A stretch of DNA of 14,342 nucleotides from an uncultured PS1 clade bacterium (GCA_937950605.1 CALFDA010000066.1:1-14342), one strand, 5' to 3'. Shown: positions 1 through 8,552, counted from the first letter of the stretch. Program-made: numbers and translations. Notes: generated by a model from the sequence alone, not told the origin.

Positions 1-725
1 GATTTTTTTGTTTTTTCAACTCTAGCACCGCCTTTAGATGCTATAGATTTTTTTTTGCCCAAAGATAATATTTTGTCTAAATCTAGTTGCTCAGCAATTA
101 TTTTTCCAGCATTATCAATAAATTGCTGAGATTGAGGCGATTCGTTAGCGGGTGTAAGTCCTAAATGACGCTCATCAATAACAAGTGCTTTAGAGCGCCG
201 AACAACACCCAAAATCGCAATATCTGTATAGTATTCAACAGCTTGAACAAGTTTTGCCTCGTGCCTATATCCTGCAACTTTATTTAAAATAACACCAGAG
301 ATATTAACATCTGTGTCAAAAACTTGATAACCCGCCAACAATGGCGCAATACCTCGAGTGATACCATTGGTATCTATCACTAACACAACATTTACACCTA
401 GTAGTTTTGCCATATCAGCATTGGCATCACCGCCTGTGGTGTTCATGCCGTCATATAGCCCTTTATTGCCCTCAATAATATTAATATCGCCTGTTGACTG
501 ATGAAACAATTTGCAAATCTCACTTTTAGACATTGTATAAAAATCTAAATTATAACAAGGCTTGCCACTAGTCTGAGTAAGCCAAATGGGGTCAATATAA
601 TCAGGTCCTTTTTTAAATGCTTGGACTGTCAATGCTCTTGCCCTAAAAGCTGCACACAAACCCAAACTAATGATGGTTTTACCTGATGATTTATGCGCAG
701 CAGAAAGATAAATGGAAGAATGCAT
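1..725 (-). CDS. dsrN: DsrN, cobyrinic acid a,c-diamide synthase-like siroheme amidase, N-terminal part
   Basis: Partial gene: 241 codons are open from an ATG at 723-725 to the left edge, and the C-terminal half (including the expected glutamine amidotransferase domain) lies outside the window. The product is a CbiA/CobB-type ATP-dependent amidase. In the dsr pathway DsrN is thought to amidate siroheme to the form used by DsrAB. Visible motifs are an N-terminal P-loop (AAHKSSGKT, residues 9-17), KKGPDYIDP (38-46), EGNKGLYDG (85-93) and ERHLGLTP (185-192), all typical of the cobyrinate synthase N-terminal ATPase domain. The ATG is the first after an in-frame stop at 747-749. It has no convincing Shine-Dalgarno and is preceded by a small stem-loop. 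It is the last dsr gene seen here, separated from dsrP by 224 bp. A true cobyrinate synthase for B12 synthesis is possible by sequence alone, but position directly behind dsrP favours DsrN. Confidence 0.88.
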   Translation of the reverse strand, partial: MHSSIYLSAAHKSSGKTIISLGLCAAFRARALTVQAFKKGPDYIDPIWLTQTSGKPCYNLDFYTMSKSEICKLFHQSTGDINIIEGNKGLYDGMNTTGGDANADMAKLLGVNVVLVIDTNGITRGIAPLLAGYQVFDTDVNISGVILNKVAGYRHEAKLVQAVEYYTDIAILGVVRRSKALVIDERHLGLTPANESPQSQQFIDNAGKIIAEQLDLDKILSLGKKKSIASKGGARVEKTKK

Positions 726-949
726 TGTTACTGGCTTAACTGATTTTTAGTCAAGCATTAATTTGTAGTGCCTAAATTTTGCGCACAACCCCAACACAAC
801 AAAGACTTAATTATTTGTAACACCTTGCCTGTGTTTATGCCATATTATATGCACAACCTAGACACTGCGCCTTGTGTAGGGCTGTATGCTTATGCTTATA
901 AATATGATTTATGTGTGCAGTATATGCTTTATTTGCAAATAACTAACTT
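726..949. other. Gap between dsrP and dsrN; no gene seen
   Basis: This 224-bp AT-rich stretch is the longest break inside the dsr operon. On the minus strand it holds a perfect TATAAT at 844-849 without a recognisable -35. It also holds an imperfect hairpin around 869-893 (CCTACAC pairing with GTG-TC-TAGG across a bulge), which lacks a following U-run, and the stem-loop at 734-756 next to the dsrN start. A 113-codon plus-strand frame begins here but looks unlike a protein and runs into dsrP antisense. I see neither a convincing terminator nor a B12 riboswitch. Confidence 0.5.
734..756 (-). promoter_or_regulatory. Stem-loop immediately upstream of the dsrN start
   Basis: On the minus strand GCTTGACT (756-749) can pair with AGTTAAGC (741-734) around a 7-nt AT-rich loop, giving 7 of 8 base pairs. 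It ends 8 nt before the dsrN ATG, where a ribosome binding site would be, and no Shine-Dalgarno is visible. It could influence dsrN translation or protect an RNA end. The stem is short and AT-rich, so chance is a real alternative. Confidence 0.3.
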
Positions 950-2164
950 TTATAATGCAGGTCCACGACTTTTTATAATTTGGTCTGCGACCTTGTCGTC
1001 CAAACTCTCGGGCAAGAATGGCAAAAATTTTAATAAAAACGTTATCATAATTAGTGATACAGCAACACCGCCAACACCTAAAACAACTTCGGCAAATGAT
1101 GGTGAATAAGTAGCGATAGTGCCATAACCCTCTAAAATCTCTTTGCCTGGGAACATCTCCATTGGATAAGCTTGACCACCGATGATAATGACATATAACT
1201 GAAAAATACCGCCAATCAACACCAATGATGATGCTAAACCTAAAACCAAACGATTGCCTCTAAGTGCTGGATGATAAATAAGCACTATCGGCACCAAACC
1301 ACCAAGCACAACTTGCCCAATCCAAAATAAAAATGTATAGATATGTTCACCAAATAAAATGAAATTTTCAACACCTGTGTTTTCAGCTAAATACAAACTA
1401 CCCAAGTGTTTAACTGCAACAAAATACAACACTGCTGCCACAAAAACACCCAATAAATTACCCAAACGATTAACAATAATATCACCTAATGGACGCTCGC
1501 TCCATTTATAACTCGCCATTAATATCAAAACGAAGAAAGCCAAGCCGAAAGCGAATGACATAACGATAAACATAGGTGCCATAATCACTGCATCATAGGC
1601 TTGACGCGATACTAAAAAACCAAATATAGAACCAGTACCAGTAGTTAAAATTAAACGCCAAACAAACGCAACTAACCCTGCTTTAGAGCTAAATTTGTTT
1701 AGTCGATGCTCAAACATCATCCATAAATACACAATGACAATCGCAAAAAAACCATTATACAAAATAATATTCCAAGCAAAAATTGACTTAAAATTATACT
1801 CAGTCATCGCTACAATAAGGCGATCGGGACGACCTAAATCGAGCACCAAAATCATCAGACCACCAACTAACAGCGACAACGACACCAAACCTGACAAACG
1901 CGATAATGGCTTATGTATTTTTTTATTAAATACCGAAGAAATAGAGGCAATATTCAGTGCACCTGAGGCAGCAATAATTAAAAATAACGCGAATACATGT
2001 GGCATTCCCCAAACGATACGATTACTCATACCACTCACATAGTGTCCGTTATGCTCCATAAAATATACACCGCCTGATGCGAGCAAAATTACCGCGATCA
2101 AAACTGCAATAAGCGTATAAAAACCCAAACTTCTTCCTTGAATTTGCTGGTAACGAATGTTCAT
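950..2164 (-). CDS. dsrP: DsrP, NrfD-family integral membrane subunit of DsrMKJOP
   Basis: A 404-residue polytopic membrane protein of the NrfD/PsrC family. It is the quinone-interacting membrane anchor that, with DsrO and DsrJ, forms the JOP module of the DsrMKJOP complex. About ten hydrophobic segments are visible (near residues 14-36, 50-72, 87-108, 125-147, 165-185, 194-218, 238-258, 274-300, 307-330 and 362-384), with basic loops such as RGNRLV between them. No cofactor-binding cysteine motifs are seen, as expected for the family. The ATG lies 15 nt after the dsrO stop. No clear Shine-Dalgarno is present in that spacer, so translation may depend on coupling from dsrO. Length and hydropathy fit full-length DsrP. 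Confidence 0.93.
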   Translation of the reverse strand: MNIRYQQIQGRSLGFYTLIAVLIAVILLASGGVYFMEHNGHYVSGMSNRIVWGMPHVFALFLIIAASGALNIASISSVFNKKIHKPLSRLSGLVSLSLLVGGLMILVLDLGRPDRLIVAMTEYNFKSIFAWNIILYNGFFAIVIVYLWMMFEHRLNKFSSKAGLVAFVWRLILTTGTGSIFGFLVSRQAYDAVIMAPMFIVMSFAFGLAFFVLILMASYKWSERPLGDIIVNRLGNLLGVFVAAVLYFVAVKHLGSLYLAENTGVENFILFGEHIYTFLFWIGQVVLGGLVPIVLIYHPALRGNRLVLGLASSLVLIGGIFQLYVIIIGGQAYPMEMFPGKEILEGYGTIATYSPSFAEVVLGVGGVAVSLIMITFLLKFLPFLPESLDDKVADQIIKSRGPAL

Positions 2165-2179
2165 AATATAATGTTCTAG

Positions 2180-2914
2180 TTAAATACCGCTATATCGCAC
2201 ACCAGTATTAAGATTCAAATCCGACCTAATTTGTGTGCTTTGAATTTTCTTTAATGTTTGGTTGATTTTGCTATTAGCATCATATAAGTCGCCAAAAATA
2301 ACACCATCACCGCCAACCGCTTCAACGCATGCTGGTATTTCGCCTTTATCAACACGGTGAACGCATAATGTACAAGATTCAACAGTACCCTTACCACGTG
2401 GCATATGCGTTTTTTGATTGTCTAAATTTTCATGCACAAATGAACGAGAACCATATGGGCAAGCCATCATGCAATAACGGCATCCAATGCACAAATGTCT
2501 ATCTACCAAAACAATGCCATCTTCACGTTTCATTGAGGCATTTGTTGGACAAACATCTACGCAAGGGGGTTGTTCACAATGCTGACACAACATTGGTAGA
2601 ACATCAATTTTTCCAGTGGCTTTATCTTTTACCTTAACTTTTTTAATCCAATCTGGCTTTTGTTCTGCCCTTGAGTGAACCTCACTGCCCCAACCATTTT
2701 CTTCTTGACAGGCATCTATCATATCATCAATACTAGATTCAGTTAGTTTATTAACATTAATCAGCATTCCCCAACGTTTTTCATTAGTAACTGGGGCACT
2801 TTCTTTGGATTTAGCAGCAAAGGTTGTTAATGAAATGCCACTAGCAATAGTCGTAACACTTGCGGTTGCTATGGTGGTATTTTTAATAAAATCACGGCGA
2901 TTTAATTTGTTCAT
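2180..2914 (-). CDS. dsrO: DsrO, Tat-exported ferredoxin-like iron-sulfur subunit
   Basis: A 244-residue periplasmic iron-sulfur protein of the DMSO-reductase/NrfC-like 4Fe-4S family that relays electrons between DsrJ and the membrane subunit DsrP. Residues 2-11 carry a twin-arginine signal (NRRDFIKN), followed by an Ala/Thr-rich hydrophobic stretch to about residue 33. Cysteine clusters follow: C110-x2-C113-x4-C118-x3-C122, C142-x2-C145-x2-C148-x3-C152 and C181-x2-C184 with C196. The frame extends 14 codons further upstream, but the ATG at 2912-2914 is preferred. It is preceded by a strong GGAGGA at good spacing, and it places the RR motif at the right distance from the start. That ATG overlaps the dsrJ stop as TAATG, implying translational coupling. 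Confidence 0.95.
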   Translation of the reverse strand: MNKLNRRDFIKNTTIATASVTTIASGISLTTFAAKSKESAPVTNEKRWGMLINVNKLTESSIDDMIDACQEENGWGSEVHSRAEQKPDWIKKVKVKDKATGKIDVLPMLCQHCEQPPCVDVCPTNASMKREDGIVLVDRHLCIGCRYCMMACPYGSRSFVHENLDNQKTHMPRGKGTVESCTLCVHRVDKGEIPACVEAVGGDGVIFGDLYDANSKINQTLKKIQSTQIRSDLNLNTGVRYSGI

Positions 2915-3327
2915 TACATATCCTCCGCTGGGGTTGTGCGATGACAAGAGAAACAATCCATGCTTGTACCAACTTGTTTATGGCAAGTTGAGCAAAATTG
3001 TTGTGGCGCATTCACTGGAATATACTCGCCATTTTTATCAACAGAAGTATGGCAATTAACACATTTTGCTAACGATGCTCTGCCACCACGTACACCTTGG
3101 CGCAATGTTCTATCGCGCTTGTGTAACAAAAACTCAGGATGCATTTTTCTTTGTATAACAAGACTTTGTGTCCTGCTAATATTAGGCAGTTTGTGCACCT
3201 CCTTACACTCATCATCTTTACATTTGTTTGCTTTATCGCCTAAATTGGGAATGCGATTGTCAGCATGTATTTGCACACTCATGCTCACAGATATTGCTAT
3301 TAAGAAAATAGTTAGTAAATGCTTCAT
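2914..3327 (-). CDS. dsrJ: DsrJ, periplasmic triheme cytochrome c
   Basis: A 137-residue triheme cytochrome c of the DsrMKJOP complex. An N-terminal hydrophobic signal (about residues 3-20) ends near HAD at 21-23, a plausible signal peptidase or anchor site. Three CxxCH heme-binding motifs are present: CVNCH (89-93), CSTCH (112-116) and CFSCH (125-129). In the family, one heme is known for unusual His/Cys ligation from an upstream cysteine. Here C36 and C41, in a Lys/Asp-rich stretch, are the only non-CxxCH cysteines and so the only candidates. The gene follows dsrL after 46 nt and shares its stop with the dsrO start (TAATG). The Shine-Dalgarno is weak. Confidence 0.95.
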   Translation of the reverse strand: MKHLLTIFLIAISVSMSVQIHADNRIPNLGDKANKCKDDECKEVHKLPNISRTQSLVIQRKMHPEFLLHKRDRTLRQGVRGGRASLAKCVNCHTSVDKNGEYIPVNAPQQFCSTCHKQVGTSMDCFSCHRTTPAEDM

Positions 3328-3373
3328 GGAAATTATCTTTTTATGCTTGCTTTTTGTTTGATTTGTTTAGTGT

Positions 3374-5338
3374 TTATTCACCAAGACCCATTTGAATATA
3401 ACCTGTTGGACACACATCAGCACAAATATGACAACCGACACATTTTGCGTAATCGGTATCAACATAACGACCTAAGGTTGCTTCGTCTTTCTTGACTTTA
3501 AATACCGCGTCTTGTGGGCAATACATCACACAGTTATCACACTCAAAACACAAACCACAGGACATACAACGAGCCGCTTCTGCCCGCGCTTCTTCTTCAG
3601 TGTAGCCCATCAAACGCTCTTCAAAGTTGCCAAGTACATTGTTAACATCAACAGTTTTATGGTTGCGCGCATTGCGCTTTTCATAATCAAAATGACCTAA
3701 AAATAATTCTGTGTGCGGAATGATTGAAGCGAATGAACGATCTTCATAATTGTGTATTGCATACTTTGCAGTATCTGTGCCCTTGCCTAGCGCGCCACCT
3801 TTTTTATACTCAGAGGGCGATAAATCCCACTCATTTAATTTTTCCATCAAGTCAAAATAATGCACATCAACCTTATTGCGCACTTTTTGGCTATTTCCTG
3901 CAAGATAATCACCAATACTTTCAGCAGCAATGCTTGCTTGTCCGATAGCTGTTGTTAATAAATGTGGACGGATTGCATCACCACAAACAAAAAAACCTGG
4001 TTTGTTTGGAATTTGAAAGTTTTTATCAGCATCAACAAAACCACGCTCATTGAAGAATGAACTATCTAACCCTTCAGCATCAACACCTTGACCAATTGCA
4101 GATACAATCAATTCACATTCAATATCAAACTCAGAGCCCTCTATTGGCGTAGAACCATTTTTCTCCAAACGAACCATGCGTAATGCAGTGGCACGACCAT
4201 CGCTACCTTTGATAACTTCTATAGGCTGCAGCTGACCTTGAATTTCAACACCTTCACGATTTGCATCATCAATCTCTTCTTGTGCTGCCGGCATATTTTC
4301 AAGCGTCGAACGCGTTGTTAATAACACATCTGCACCTAAACGCTTAGAAGTATCAACCACATCATGCGCTGTATCATCAAAAATAATATGTTCTGGGCGG
4401 TCCTTATCGGCAATATTTTCAATATTACCCAGACGACGAGCGACAGAGACAACATCAATCGAAGTATCACCACCACCAACACAAATTACTTTACCAGCAA
4501 TATGCTTTAAGCGACCTTGGTTATAGGCTTCAAGAAATGCAACGCCTGAGACGCAGTTGCTTGCATCACCGCCAGGGATTGGCAACATGCGACCACTCAT
4601 CGCGCCAATAGCAAACAAAACTGCATCATAATCTTTTTCTAATTCTTCTAAAGAAACATCAACACCTACCTTAGTATTCATCTTAGTTTCGACGCCTGTT
4701 TCGATAATACGATCAATTTCATGCTGCAATATATCACGCGGCACACGATAATCAGGAATGCCATACGTCATCATACCGCCCAACTGCCCATACTTCTCAA
4801 ACACAGTAACACTATGACCTTGTTTACGTAATTGAAGAGCTGCTGTTAAACCGCCACAACCGCCACCAATAATAGCAACCTTTTTACCTGTATCTTTGGC
4901 ATTGATTTCAAATTTATAACCTTCTTGATATGCAGTATCACCAATAAATTGTTCTACCGCATTAATACCAACTGTATCTTCAACTTCGTTACGGTTACAA
5001 CCATCTTCACAAGGTGCTGGACAAACACGCCCCATAATTGATGGGAATGGGTTTGCATCGGTTGAACGACGAAAAGCATATTCCTGCCATGACATGTCGC
5101 TAGAAGGTTTTTCCATGCCGCGAACAATATCTAACCAACCACGAATGTTATGCCCACTTGGACAAGAGCCTTGACAAGGCGGTGTTTGACTTACATAAGT
5201 TGGACATTTATGTGAGGTATCATTTTGGAAAATCTTTTGACTCCATGGCACTTTGCCTTGATTATCGCCCTCGTCTTTAAACATTCTGAATGTGTGATTT
5301 TCACCTTTGTGAATCTGTCCATATGGATTCTTTTGCAT
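3374..5338 (-). CDS. dsrL: DsrL, NAD(P)H:acceptor iron-sulfur flavoprotein
   Basis: A 654-residue cytoplasmic FAD-containing oxidoreductase that couples to DsrAB and transfers electrons to or from NAD(P). Domain order: an N-terminal GltD-like Fe-S domain (C45, C55, C59, C106, C110, C114), an FAD-binding Rossmann motif IIGGGCGG (156-163), an NAD(P)-binding motif VGGGDTSID (287-295), the FAD-closing VCGDA (451-455), a linker, and a C-terminal two-cluster ferredoxin domain (C591/C594/C597/C600/C603/C607 and C633/C636/C639/C643). The GltD-like core makes it a distant paralogue of the gltD product in this same window; the long C-terminal ferredoxin extension and position between dsrK and dsrJ identify it as DsrL. 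The start is supported by AAAGGAG 7 nt upstream. Confidence 0.96.
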   Translation of the reverse strand: MQKNPYGQIHKGENHTFRMFKDEGDNQGKVPWSQKIFQNDTSHKCPTYVSQTPPCQGSCPSGHNIRGWLDIVRGMEKPSSDMSWQEYAFRRSTDANPFPSIMGRVCPAPCEDGCNRNEVEDTVGINAVEQFIGDTAYQEGYKFEINAKDTGKKVAIIGGGCGGLTAALQLRKQGHSVTVFEKYGQLGGMMTYGIPDYRVPRDILQHEIDRIIETGVETKMNTKVGVDVSLEELEKDYDAVLFAIGAMSGRMLPIPGGDASNCVSGVAFLEAYNQGRLKHIAGKVICVGGGDTSIDVVSVARRLGNIENIADKDRPEHIIFDDTAHDVVDTSKRLGADVLLTTRSTLENMPAAQEEIDDANREGVEIQGQLQPIEVIKGSDGRATALRMVRLEKNGSTPIEGSEFDIECELIVSAIGQGVDAEGLDSSFFNERGFVDADKNFQIPNKPGFFVCGDAIRPHLLTTAIGQASIAAESIGDYLAGNSQKVRNKVDVHYFDLMEKLNEWDLSPSEYKKGGALGKGTDTAKYAIHNYEDRSFASIIPHTELFLGHFDYEKRNARNHKTVDVNNVLGNFEERLMGYTEEEARAEAARCMSCGLCFECDNCVMYCPQDAVFKVKKDEATLGRYVDTDYAKCVGCHICADVCPTGYIQMGLGE

Positions 5339-5371
5339 GTCAAATCTCCTTTGTTATTCTGACGTTTTTGT

Positions 5372-6934
5372 TTATTTAGTCACTTCTTTTGCTAATTCGT
5401 CATTGGTTTTCGGTTTGTCCATAACAATCGCCTCACTCACCAACTGATGAGCACTAACAATCATATAAGGATCAAAATCAAATTTTGGTAAAACTTTGCT
5501 GAACTGTGATTTACAAATTGCACAAATAGCAACTAATGTATCAACAGCATCAGACTTCTCAACATTTTTTAGTGCTTGCATTCTTGGCATTGCGCCTTTA
5601 ATACGAATCTCCATTAAGTCATCTGTTAATAGACCACCGCCACCGCCACAGCAAAATGTTGATTCCATAATTGTGTTGCGTTCCATGTCCACATAGTTAT
5701 TGCAAACTGCTTTAATGACTTCACGTGGGATAATAAATTGACCATTTGGGATGTTGCCCATGTTTGTCGCTCGTGCAACGTTACATGAATCATGAAAAGT
5801 AACAACACGATGGTCATTCTCAGACTTGTCAAAGACCAACTTACCACGTTGAATAAGATCGTGTGTATACTCTATAATGTGCTGTGGTTGTGGGTAGCGA
5901 GAATCCAATTGCTTTTGCAATTTCATACCAAATTCATCGCTTGCGCCAGCACCTACACCAGACAAAGTGTTCCAAAAACTATAAGCCACACGCCAAGCAT
6001 GTCCGCACTCCCCCACTATAATGCGAGAAACCTCTAAATCAAGTGCTGCTTTACGGATTCTTAATGCTGCTTTACGTAGCACATCATAAGAACCGATAAA
6101 CATACCAAAATTTGCACCTTCAGATGCATAAGAACTCATAGTCCAACTAACCCCATCTTGATGAAATACCTTACCATAACCAATTAAACCGTCAATATGT
6201 GGCTCGGCAAAAAAATCAGCTGATGGCGTGATTAATAAAATCTCACTACCTTTTTTATCTAGTGGATACTTAACTGCAACACCCGTTTCTTCTTCAACCT
6301 CCTCTTCAAGATCAAGCAATGTATCTCTTAATGCCGGTTCGGGCAAACCTAAGTTATTACCTACTGTAATTGCCTTGCCTAAAATTTGATTACAATACTT
6401 TTGACCTATCCCCACTGTGTCTAGCACTTCTCGGGCAGCCATCGAAATTTCTGCTGTGTCAATACCATACGGACAAAACACGCTACAACGACGACATTGT
6501 GAGCATTGATGAAAATAGTTATACCACTTATCTAACATATCGTCATCTAATTCTTTAGCGCCCACTAATTTAGGGAAGTATTTGCCCGAAAAAGTAAAAT
6601 AGCGACGGTACACGCTTCGGAACAAATCCTGACGCGCCACAGGCATATTTTTAGGATCAGCCGAACCCAAGAAATAATGACATTTATCAGTACAAGCACC
6701 ACATTTCACACAAGCATCTAAAAAAACCTGAACAGAGCGATATTTAGATTTAAGCTCGCCCATTTTGTTAATTGCAACCTCTTGCCAATTACTAACTTTC
6801 TTGCCTGGAAAGCCTAACGGTGTTTGAAATTTTTCAGAAGATTTGAACGGTCCCTCTCCGTCCATAATGCCTTCATTGATTTTTGGAATTCTTAGATAAG
6901 TTGCTAACTTTGGTGCTTCAAAATCCTTAGCCAT
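5372..6934 (-). CDS. dsrK: DsrK, HdrD-like iron-sulfur subunit with CCG domain
   Basis: A 520-residue cytoplasmic protein resembling the HdrD subunit of heterodisulfide reductase. It is the catalytic part of DsrMK that acts on DsrC persulfide/trisulfide or disulfide forms. Two ferredoxin motifs are seen: C75-x2-C78-x2-C81-x3-C85 and C144-x2-C147-x2-C150-x3-C154. The CCG-type non-cubane cluster site is formed by C310 (GECGHAW), C384 (HDSC), C428-C429 (CCGGGGG) and CxxC at 471-474. The frame extends 9 codons upstream, but the ATG at 6932-6934 follows a GAGG at good spacing, so it is preferred. It overlaps the end of dsrM by 8 nt, indicating coupled translation of the two partners. Confidence 0.95.
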   Translation of the reverse strand: MAKDFEAPKLATYLRIPKINEGIMDGEGPFKSSEKFQTPLGFPGKKVSNWQEVAINKMGELKSKYRSVQVFLDACVKCGACTDKCHYFLGSADPKNMPVARQDLFRSVYRRYFTFSGKYFPKLVGAKELDDDMLDKWYNYFHQCSQCRRCSVFCPYGIDTAEISMAAREVLDTVGIGQKYCNQILGKAITVGNNLGLPEPALRDTLLDLEEEVEEETGVAVKYPLDKKGSEILLITPSADFFAEPHIDGLIGYGKVFHQDGVSWTMSSYASEGANFGMFIGSYDVLRKAALRIRKAALDLEVSRIIVGECGHAWRVAYSFWNTLSGVGAGASDEFGMKLQKQLDSRYPQPQHIIEYTHDLIQRGKLVFDKSENDHRVVTFHDSCNVARATNMGNIPNGQFIIPREVIKAVCNNYVDMERNTIMESTFCCGGGGGLLTDDLMEIRIKGAMPRMQALKNVEKSDAVDTLVAICAICKSQFSKVLPKFDFDPYMIVSAHQLVSEAIVMDKPKTNDELAKEVTK

Positions 6935-7718
6935 GTTTATCCTCGCTACTGTCTTGTCCAAGTGTTTGATTTAATTTAACCTCGTGGTCTTGCTCTTGCT
7001 TTAACGCCCACGGTGAGATATGACGCTTCTTGCGCGCATTATCAACTTGATTACGTGTTGGACTAAAAAACACACCTGGAACATGTAACAACTTTGAAAT
7101 TGGAAAAATCGCCATTAGCACAAATACCATCAATATGTGTATCAAGAAATGTATTTCTGTTGGCAAGTCTGTCCAATTCAAAGTAACCAACCCAGAAGCA
7201 AATTCCTTAACCACTATAACATCAGTATGATTGCTAGTAAATGTCATAACCACGCCACTTATGCCAATGATAAGCAATAAAATCAACATCATGTAATCAG
7301 AGGGCGCTGAAATATAACGAATACGTTCAACAAAAAGTCGACGTCCCACCAAGCCCAACAACCCAATCACCATCGCAAACGCCCCATATTTAAACGGTTG
7401 CATCAGCAAGAACACTTCTGGCAAATCGCCTGGCCAAAAATAACGCAAATGACGAATTAAAACTAATGCCAAACCTATATGAAACAGCCAGCCAAATAAC
7501 CATGTCCACTTGTTAGACTTGAACAAACTCTCAAATAACACAACTTCGCGCGCTAAACGCATAACTACACCTGTTTGTGTTAATGGTGTAGGTGCAGTCG
7601 GAATTTTAAGGGGTGCGGGTGTAATCCAATATTGATAAATTTTCCTTGTCATACCAATAAAAAATATCATTAGGGATATATAAAACAAAACTGTAAAAAA
7701 AATACTTACTACAGACAC
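6927..7718 (-). CDS. dsrM: DsrM, membrane cytochrome b-type subunit (NarI-like)
   Basis: The diheme b-type membrane partner of DsrK, carrying electrons between quinone and the HdrD-like subunit. With the chosen start it has 263 residues and about five hydrophobic segments, with histidines suited to heme b ligation in helices (FHIGLALVLIRHLRY, HFLIHILMV). The open frame continues upstream to a TTG at 7823, but that leader is not hydrophobic and has no Shine-Dalgarno. I prefer the GTG at 7716-7718: it lies 4 nt after a GAGAGAGAG purine run and starts the protein directly at its first membrane helix, as in the family. If the upstream TTG were used the protein would be 298 residues. The 3' end overlaps dsrK by 8 nt. 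Confidence 0.88.
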   Translation of the reverse strand: MSVVSIFFTVLFYISLMIFFIGMTRKIYQYWITPAPLKIPTAPTPLTQTGVVMRLAREVVLFESLFKSNKWTWLFGWLFHIGLALVLIRHLRYFWPGDLPEVFLLMQPFKYGAFAMVIGLLGLVGRRLFVERIRYISAPSDYMMLILLLIIGISGVVMTFTSNHTDVIVVKEFASGLVTLNWTDLPTEIHFLIHILMVFVLMAIFPISKLLHVPGVFFSPTRNQVDNARKKRHISPWALKQEQDHEVKLNQTLGQDSSEDKHG

Positions 7719-7890
7719 GCTACTCTCTCTCAAAAATTCAAAACACTTATGAGTATCTACATTATAAAGCGGATACCCAATAACAACTCTCCTAAGAAAT
7801 TCAAAATAGCAAAACCCAGACAAAAGGCGGTATAACTAACCACGTAAATTCAATAATAGATGCTTTTGAACTTCCTAGAATAAAAAATAT
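7719..7890. other. dsrC-dsrM spacer with a possible internal promoter
   Basis: With the GTG start for dsrM, 172 bp remain untranslated. On the minus strand there is a perfect TATAAT at 7761-7766. Its best -35 match, TTGTTA at 7781-7786, is only 14 nt away, so the promoter is weak at best. The spacer also holds a partial direct repeat: 7787-7806 and 7723-7743 share TTTTGAATTT followed by a GAG-rich run. No hairpin with a U-run follows dsrC. Confidence 0.35.
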
Positions 7891-8214
7891 TTAGATACAA
7901 CCTGTTGGTTTTGGCAATCCAGCAAAACGACAACCTTGCTTACCAGGTCCATATGGAAACAGAGCATAAAGATACTTAGAATTACCTTTTTCTTTGCCAA
8001 ATTGTTTGCCAATTGCTTTGGTTAACACACGAACCGCAGGTGCAATTTGGTACTCGTCAAAATAATCACGTAAAAAATTGATAACGTCCCAATGCTCCTC
8101 AGTTAGCTCAATGTTATCACCTTTCGCCATTTCTTCAGCAATCTCTTTAGTCCAGTCACCTAAATTTACCAAGAAACCTTCCTCATCTACTTCTGCGCCT
8201 AAAATATCAGCCAT
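7891..8214 (-). CDS. dsrC: DsrC, sulfur-carrier protein with both redox cysteines
   Basis: A 107-residue DsrC/TusE-family protein that accepts sulfur from DsrEFH and presents it to DsrAB and DsrMK. The flexible C-terminal arm is intact, with C95 (GCRFAGLPKPTGC) and the penultimate C106. The 11-residue spacing is that of true DsrC rather than TusE, which keeps only the last cysteine. The start ATG has an AAGGAG Shine-Dalgarno. It sits 29 nt after dsrH and before dsrM, the usual place in sulfur oxidisers. Family members are among the most highly expressed dsr products. No separate promoter is obvious in the short dsrH-dsrC spacer. Confidence 0.97.
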   Translation of the reverse strand: MADILGAEVDEEGFLVNLGDWTKEIAEEMAKGDNIELTEEHWDVINFLRDYFDEYQIAPAVRVLTKAIGKQFGKEKGNSKYLYALFPYGPGKQGCRFAGLPKPTGCI

Positions 8215-8243
8215 TGTTTACTCCTTTTATCTTAAAAAATTAC

Positions 8244-8540
8244 TTAAACCCACGAAACTGTTGTTCCATGTTCAACTACCAAATCAACAAAACCTGCATA
8301 ATCAACCAATTTGATATTATCTGCAACTTTTGATGAAATTCCTCTTGCGTCAATATCTCCTTGTAATGCAAAAACCCTGCCTTGAGTAGCAAGCTCGGCA
8401 AGCATTGATGAATTTGCGTTATTTGCAGCACAAATTACGCCATCTTCAATCAACAAGATAACACTAGTGTCATCAATTGTGTTTAAACAAGACTGTAGAG
8501 AATTACGCTCAAAAGACGATTTGTTTATTGTATGCAACAT
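8244..8540 (-). CDS. dsrH: DsrH, TusB-like subunit of the DsrEFH sulfurtransferase
   Basis: A 98-residue TusB/DsrH-family protein, the gamma subunit of the cytoplasmic DsrE2F2H2 hexamer that relays sulfur to DsrC. The opening MLHTINKSSFERNSL followed by C18 matches the family, where the N-terminal cysteine is conserved. LLIEDGVICAAN (29-40) is the characteristic strand-turn, with a second cysteine at 37, and the end VDLVVEHGTTVSW is also typical. AAAGGAG before the ATG overlaps the dsrF stop 12 nt upstream, supporting the start and the operon. Confidence 0.94.
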   Translation of the reverse strand: MLHTINKSSFERNSLQSCLNTIDDTSVILLIEDGVICAANNANSSMLAELATQGRVFALQGDIDARGISSKVADNIKLVDYAGFVDLVVEHGTTVSWV

Positions 8541-8552
8541 AATGAATCTCCT

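Noticed and set aside
734..949. Cobalamin riboswitch before dsrN, suggested by the cobyrinate synthase-like product
   Set aside because: No B12-box or the multi-stem architecture could be made out; only a short stem-loop is present.
768..1109. 113-codon plus-strand frame in the dsrP-dsrN gap
   Set aside because: Composition looks random, it has no ribosome binding site that I can see, and its second half is antisense to dsrP.
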